Origin: Chalara sp. BL73
Lineage: Eukaryota > Ascomycota > Leotiomycetes > Helotiales
DNA: 64,000 bases
NCBI GenBank assembly: GCA_918026815.1
Contig: CAKJVC010000143.1
Span: forward strand, 124,001 to 188,000
Direction of reading: 5' to 3'
Below, in pieces: positions 60,381-64,000 of the stretch. A model generated the notes under the pieces. That model had not been told where the DNA came from, did not search any database, and was given only the letters and a program-made list of their open reading frames with translations. Position numbers and translations under genes: made by a program. Numbering within the stretch: the first letter of the stretch is position 1; each line of letters opens with the position of its first letter.

Positions 60381-60539
60381 CTTGAATGTGTTGACGGTCC
60401 TCCGCCGAGTGCAAATGTTATGTTGTTGAAAGTGACCTCCAAAATATTTAGGTTCACGCTAGGTGGACCCCTGTCCAAAATTTATAGTGACATCGCGACA
60501 GCGACCACGCGACATTACATCTTTCTCCAGAAATTCACT
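60381..60539. promoter_or_regulatory. Compact bidirectional promoter, mL61 / GEP3
   Basis: Only 159 bp separate the two start codons. Repeated CGCGAC/GCGACC-like words lie near 60493-60513 and AT-rich elements (AAAATATTTA, AATTTATAG) nearby. It must serve both genes unless transcripts overlap. Confidence 0.6.
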
Positions 60540-62647
60540 ATGTCGTTTCGAAGAGGCGGTGCGGGGCTTGTTGCTAGAGCTATTAGACAAGTCGAAACTC
60601 CTTCTGTATCTTTGCCTGTGTTTCTGTGTCCTGCGCTAGTCGCTACCTCTTTTCTTTCTCGTACAACCTCGCCATACAAGTTTTCCCAGCGACGGAAGGT
60701 GCATACTATTCCTAAACAGACAGATAGCTTGAGAACGAACTTCTTGGGGAATTCCTATTCAACAGAAAATCCTGAGGCTCGGCTGCCGCCACAGTGTTCA
60801 GGATGCGGTGCTCTTTCCCAAACAGTTGATAAGAAGGAGCCAGGTTTCTACAACTTGAGAAGGCGAGGCGTAAGGGAATATGTGGAAGGCAAATCTGCGG
60901 ATGTTGAGTCACATGAGGATAGAATAATCCAAGAAGCTTTAGAAAATGCGGCGAATATAAATCCTGAAATCCAACTCAATATTCCAACGAGAAGGCCTAG
61001 TACGAAGATGTCCCAAGAGTTTTGTTTTTGATGTAACTAACATTCTATGCAGATGCCGGGCAGGCTCTAGAACCACCATTGTGTGAACGCTGTCATAAAC
61101 TCAAACACCATGAAGAAGGTGTCTCTATCGCTCATCCTACACTCCAATCTCTCGAAGATACCATCAGTGAATCTCCATACAAGTACAACCACCTTTACCA
61201 TGTGATTGACGCCGCAGACTTCCCAATGTCTATAATACCTGGGATACACAGGATTCTGAACATGACGCCTCAGCGATCGCTCAATCGACGGTCCAAATCT
61301 GGGAGATTCTACCATGGCAAAAAGACAGAAATAAGCTTTATTATCACACGATCCGATCTACTGGCACCGAAGAAGGAACAGGTCGACAGCATGATGCCGT
61401 ATCTACGCACCGTCCTGCGAGAGGCATTAGGGAGAGATTTCAAGGAAGCTCGACTGGGAAATATCAGGTGTGTCAGTGCAAAGTCGAATTGGTGGACCAA
61501 GGAATTGAAAGAGGATATTTGGGATCGAGGAGGCGGTGGTTGGATGATCGGGAAAGTCAATGTGGGAAAGAGCAGGCTATTTCATGAAGTTTTCCCGAAA
61601 GGCAGGACTAGCCAGACACAAACCTTGAAGCCATTGAAGCCTGTGGTTCTAGATGAGCCAACGTCCAGCTTTGTTGAGAAGACTGGTTCAATTAGCGGAG
61701 ACGAGCGAACCCTTTCGGATCTGAAGGAATCTCTGACCAGAGATATCGATCCCGCCGAACCAGGAGTCGTAGATGAATTCTCTCTCCTCCCAGCAGCACA
61801 AGCTGAAACCGACTACCCAACAATGCCACTCGTCTCCTCCCTCCCAGGAACCACAGCCTCTCCAATCCGCATCCCCTTCGGCAATGGTAAAGGCGAACTA
61901 ATCGACCTGCCCGGACTCTCACGTGGAAACCTTGAGCTGCACGTGCAGCCGGAACACCGTGCCTCGCTCATTATGCGCCAACGTATACAGCCAGAGCAGG
62001 AAGTCATTAAACCAGGGCAATCTCTCCTCCTTGGCGGCTTCATTCGTATCACACCCGTCACACCGGATGTGATCTTCTTGTCGTACGCTTTCAACCCGCT
62101 GAAAGCGCATTTGACGTCGACGGAGAAGGCGAGGGGCATACAGGAAGAGACGAGGGAATCGAACGTGCTGAATATCGCGGTGGCGGGTACCGGCGAGAAG
62201 ATTCGTAGCGCGGGCGTATTTCATTTGAGGTGGGATGTTACGAAGCAGAGGACGGGGCCGATCACGGCCAAAGATGCGGCGAATATACATGTTGATCGGC
62301 TGCCATATCGGGTTATGGCTGCAGATATCTTGATTGAGGGGTGTGGATGGGTGGAGATCGTTGCGCAGGTGCGGAAGCCTCGTGTCCTTAAGGAGAAAAC
62401 GGAGCAGGACCTCGAGGAAGATGCAGAGGTCAAGGAGGAGGCCGAGAAGGAAGCTGATGCGGGATGGCCTGCGGTTGAAGTGTTCACTCCTGAGGGTAAG
62501 TTTATTGGGATCAGACAACCGCTGAATGCGTGGTTGAATGTAAGATTCAAGCCTGGTGAGAAGAACATGAAGGCGAGACCCAGAAGGTCAATGAAGGGAC
62601 AGAAGAAACTGGGAAAGGTCAGGGCGAGAGCTGCACAGGCGGCTTGA
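60540..62647 (+). CDS. GEP3: Mitochondrial GTPase GEP3/MTG3 (YqeH-like, circularly permuted)
   Basis: YqeH-type GTPase implicated in mitochondrial small ribosomal subunit assembly (yeast Gep3/Mtg3). 684 residues. Exons 60540-60999 and 61053-62647; intron 61000-61052 (GTACGA...ATGCAG) with a CTAAC branch point. A presequence of about 60 residues leads to a zinc ribbon split by the intron: CSGCG (Cys86, Cys89) and CERC (Cys164, Cys167). GTPase motifs occur in permuted order: G4-like TRSD (about 252), G5-like SAK (about 295), G1 GKVNVGKS (about 320) and G3 DLPG (about 438). The C-terminal half is mixed alpha/beta with a basic tail. Start chosen at MSFRRGGAG; an upstream in-frame extension exists but lies inside the shared promoter. 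Confidence 0.9.
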
Positions 62648-62912
62648 GCTCTATTTGGTCGCGTGTGTAGTGAAATTTTGTTGGATACTTTGTATATTAA
62701 GACGTGGGCGAATGACATCCACCCAACTATGATAACTAACCATGTTCTTTCTGTAGAGCGTGTGCGTTCAAGTGATGCGGGCATCAAGAAAAGCCATGAT
62801 ATTTCATATGTACAATACATTCGCTACTATTCAACAAAGGGGCAAAACGCCATATGCGGACTTATGGACGGTGCAGTATCCAGTCTCGTGCTGGACCAAA
62901 AAAAAAGCAATA
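62648..62912. other. Spacer, GEP3 3' flank
   Basis: 265 bp without a gene. An A-run lies immediately before the transposon relic. Confidence 0.5.
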
Positions 62913-62953
62913 CCTTTTTTTTTAACCGAAATGAGCGTGCGCATAACAAAACC
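62913..62953 (+). repeat. Left terminal inverted repeat
   Basis: CC, nine T, then AACCGAAATGAGCGTGCGCA and TAACAAAACC. Its reverse complement matches 63359-63396 apart from the length of the T-run and one C. Confidence 0.92.
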
Positions 62954-63301
62954 ACCTTTTTCCCATACAACCAACACCAGGACTTTGTATTAGAAGAAGA
63001 TGGAGATTCAGGGCATGGCTTTAGCAAAGGAAAAAACCCGGTTAAAGCTTGGAAAGAATACAATGGCCTTGAATATTATCAAAATATCGCAGGATGGCCT
63101 GACTTTTCTATAGCTGAAATAGGTAGCAGCCAATAAAAGAATATATTAAGAAGTATTCTCATGGATATTGATACTTTAAGAAAGCTTGCTATTGAAAAAT
63201 AGGCTACTTTACAGCAAGAAACTATTAATAACTGGGTTAGATCTATACCTAATAGGTTACAGGAGTGTATTGATTTAAAAGGCAAAATGACAGCTAATTA
63301 G
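62950..63301 (+). pseudogene. Tc1/mariner transposase C-terminal remnant
   Basis: About 115 codons of the DDE transposase C-terminal region. Recognisable pieces are LEEDGDSGHG (the second catalytic Asp region), the tract KAWKEYNGLEYY, a degenerate PDxSPIEN-type region (PDFSIAE) and a terminal PNRLQECIDLKGKMT. The frame is broken just after PDFSIAE by a one-base shift, and several stops follow; a Trp codon appears changed to TAG. The AT-rich C-to-T/G-to-A pattern resembles RIP. Not functional. Confidence 0.85.
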
Positions 63302-63358
63302 AATATATAAATGTTTCTCAAACATTTGAGTTTGTATGTAGTTGTATGAGGGGGAAGG

Positions 63359-63396
63359 GGTTTTGTTATGCGCACGCTCATTTCGGTTAAAAAAAG
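63359..63396 (-). repeat. Right terminal inverted repeat
   Basis: Reverse complement of the left repeat, with seven instead of nine T and a single C at the tip. A TA dinucleotide follows directly. Confidence 0.92.
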
Positions 63397-63622
63397 TATC
63401 GAGCCAGTTCTCTGTGAATATCTATCCACTAGGTGGAACTTGTTGAAAATTGACTTTTCGATTTTTAAACCCAGTTTTCATAGGAAAGATATCATCACAG
63501 ATAAGTCGCCGCCTCTCAAGCAAGGAAAATTTTGGTATCTAGCCATTTAAGTTCATTATGCGGTAACTTCAGTCCTCGCCTTCTTAGCCGAGATATCAGC
63601 CGCTTCACCCAAAGCTCTCCTC
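63397..63622. other. Spacer between the element and LYS20
   Basis: About 225 bp of AT-rich sequence, then the LYS20 3' end. No gene. Confidence 0.5.
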
Positions 63623-64000
63623 TCAGGCGCTGGCGGGCTCTTGCTCCTTCTTAGACAACAGCTCTCTCTCCTCCTCGGTCATGTTGGGTAGCAGGTCGAT
63701 ATCCTTTCCCAGCTTGAGACTACGGTGGAAGGCACGGATGATGGAATCGGCGTCATCGACAGCAATAGGTCTAATATCTGCCAAAGCCTTGATCTTAGCT
63801 GTGCACTCCTTGTACTGGGCATCGGTCATTTCGATGTTGAGCTGCGCAGCTCTCGACTTGATCGCATTCCAACCAGTCAAACGAGAGGCAAAGTGGACAT
63901 AACGGGTCATGCCAAAATCGGCCGGGTTAATGATTTCATAGGTAGATGGGTTGTTGAGAATTGCCTTAGCATGAATTCCTGCTTTATGCGTAAACGCGCT
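63623..64000 (-). CDS. LYS20: Homocitrate synthase, C-terminal part, cut by the right edge
   Basis: First enzyme of the fungal alpha-aminoadipate lysine pathway: condenses acetyl-CoA with 2-oxoglutarate. Only the last about 125 codons are inside the window and the frame is open to the edge. Visible: [20 protein letters not shown], which carries conserved HKAGIHA active-site residues, then [20 protein letters not shown], a helical [19 protein letters not shown] segment and an acidic/basic tail ending EQEPASA. Localisation (nuclear/cytosolic or mitochondrial isoform) cannot be judged without the N-terminus. Confidence 0.93.
   Translation of the reverse strand, partial: SAFTHKAGIHAKAILNNPSTYEIINPADFGMTRYVHFASRLTGWNAIKSRAAQLNIEMTDAQYKECTAKIKALADIRPIAVDDADSIIRAFHRSLKLGKDIDLLPNMTEEERELLSKKEQEPASA

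Larger units (their letters stand above)
62913..63396 (+). mobile_element. Internally deleted Tc1/mariner-type element with intact inverted repeats
   Basis: A 484-bp element bounded by near-identical terminal inverted repeats of 41 and 38 bp and flanked by TA on both sides (62911-62912 and 63397-63398), the target duplication expected for Tc1/mariner/pogo elements. Inside is the 3' remnant of a transposase gene. The left repeat runs almost directly into the transposase fragment, so the 5' two thirds of the gene are gone. Non-autonomous. Confidence 0.85.

Noticed and set aside
61919..62820. Two minus-strand frames of 199 codons
   Set aside because: Antisense shadows of GEP3 coding sequence.
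1..64000. CRISPR arrays, prophage, or bacterial operons
   Set aside because: Intron-rich eukaryotic genes throughout; no direct-repeat/spacer pattern.

Overview
The window is nuclear DNA of a filamentous ascomycete (Pezizomycotina). The evidence is short GT-AG introns (mostly 45-85 nt, with branch points such as CTAAC), fungal-type genes (NTE1, a Zn2Cys6 regulator, the alpha-aminoadipate enzyme homocitrate synthase, HUL4, a Tc1/mariner relic with mutations that resemble RIP) and gene-poor AT/CT-rich spacers. Overall protein flavour suggests Leotiomycetes, but that is inference; no species is assigned.

Layout. 0-1.5 kb: 3' part of a Zn2Cys6 transcription factor cut by the left edge. 1.5-6.2 kb: long region without a convincing protein gene but with leader-like and splice-like signals. 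6.2-10.2 kb, minus strand: a mitochondrial carrier (MME1-like), inner membrane peptidase subunit 2 (IMP2), and eIF2-alpha. 10.7-15.5 kb, plus: NTE1 lysophospholipase. 17.1-24.0 kb, minus: D-lactate dehydrogenase, ribosomal protein S4, aspartate-semialdehyde dehydrogenase. 25.1-26.1 kb, minus: MOB1, divergent from the plus-strand RGP1 gene (26.7-29.2 kb). 30.1-33.2 kb, minus: a single-copy-type cellular reverse transcriptase gene (rvt), the most unusual gene here. 34.0-37.2 kb, minus: a RasGEF with an N-terminal Ras-like P-loop domain. 39.8-40.8 kb: orphan basic protein. 41.1-43.5 kb: divergent HIT-zinc-finger gene and NFU1. 47.4-50.1 kb: PSP1-domain protein behind a spliced leader. 51.3-52.8 kb: repeat-bearing orphan. 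53.4-54.3 kb: ribosomal protein L15. 55.0-59.1 kb: HECT ligase HUL4. 59.6-62.6 kb: divergent pair of mitoribosome genes, mL61/MRP49 and the GTPase GEP3/MTG3. 62.9-63.4 kb: an internally deleted Tc1/mariner element with well-preserved inverted repeats. The right edge cuts a homocitrate synthase gene.

Most genes are housekeeping: translation (eIF2-alpha, uS/eL-type ribosomal proteins S4 and L15), mitochondrial function (carrier, IMP2, DLD1, NFU1, mL61, GEP3), amino-acid synthesis (HOM2, LYS20), and signalling or traffic (MOB1, RasGEF, RGP1, HUL4, NTE1). No secondary-metabolite cluster, CRISPR array, rRNA or tRNA gene was seen. Exon models below were built by hand from splice signals and reading-frame continuity; every multi-exon model listed closes in frame.
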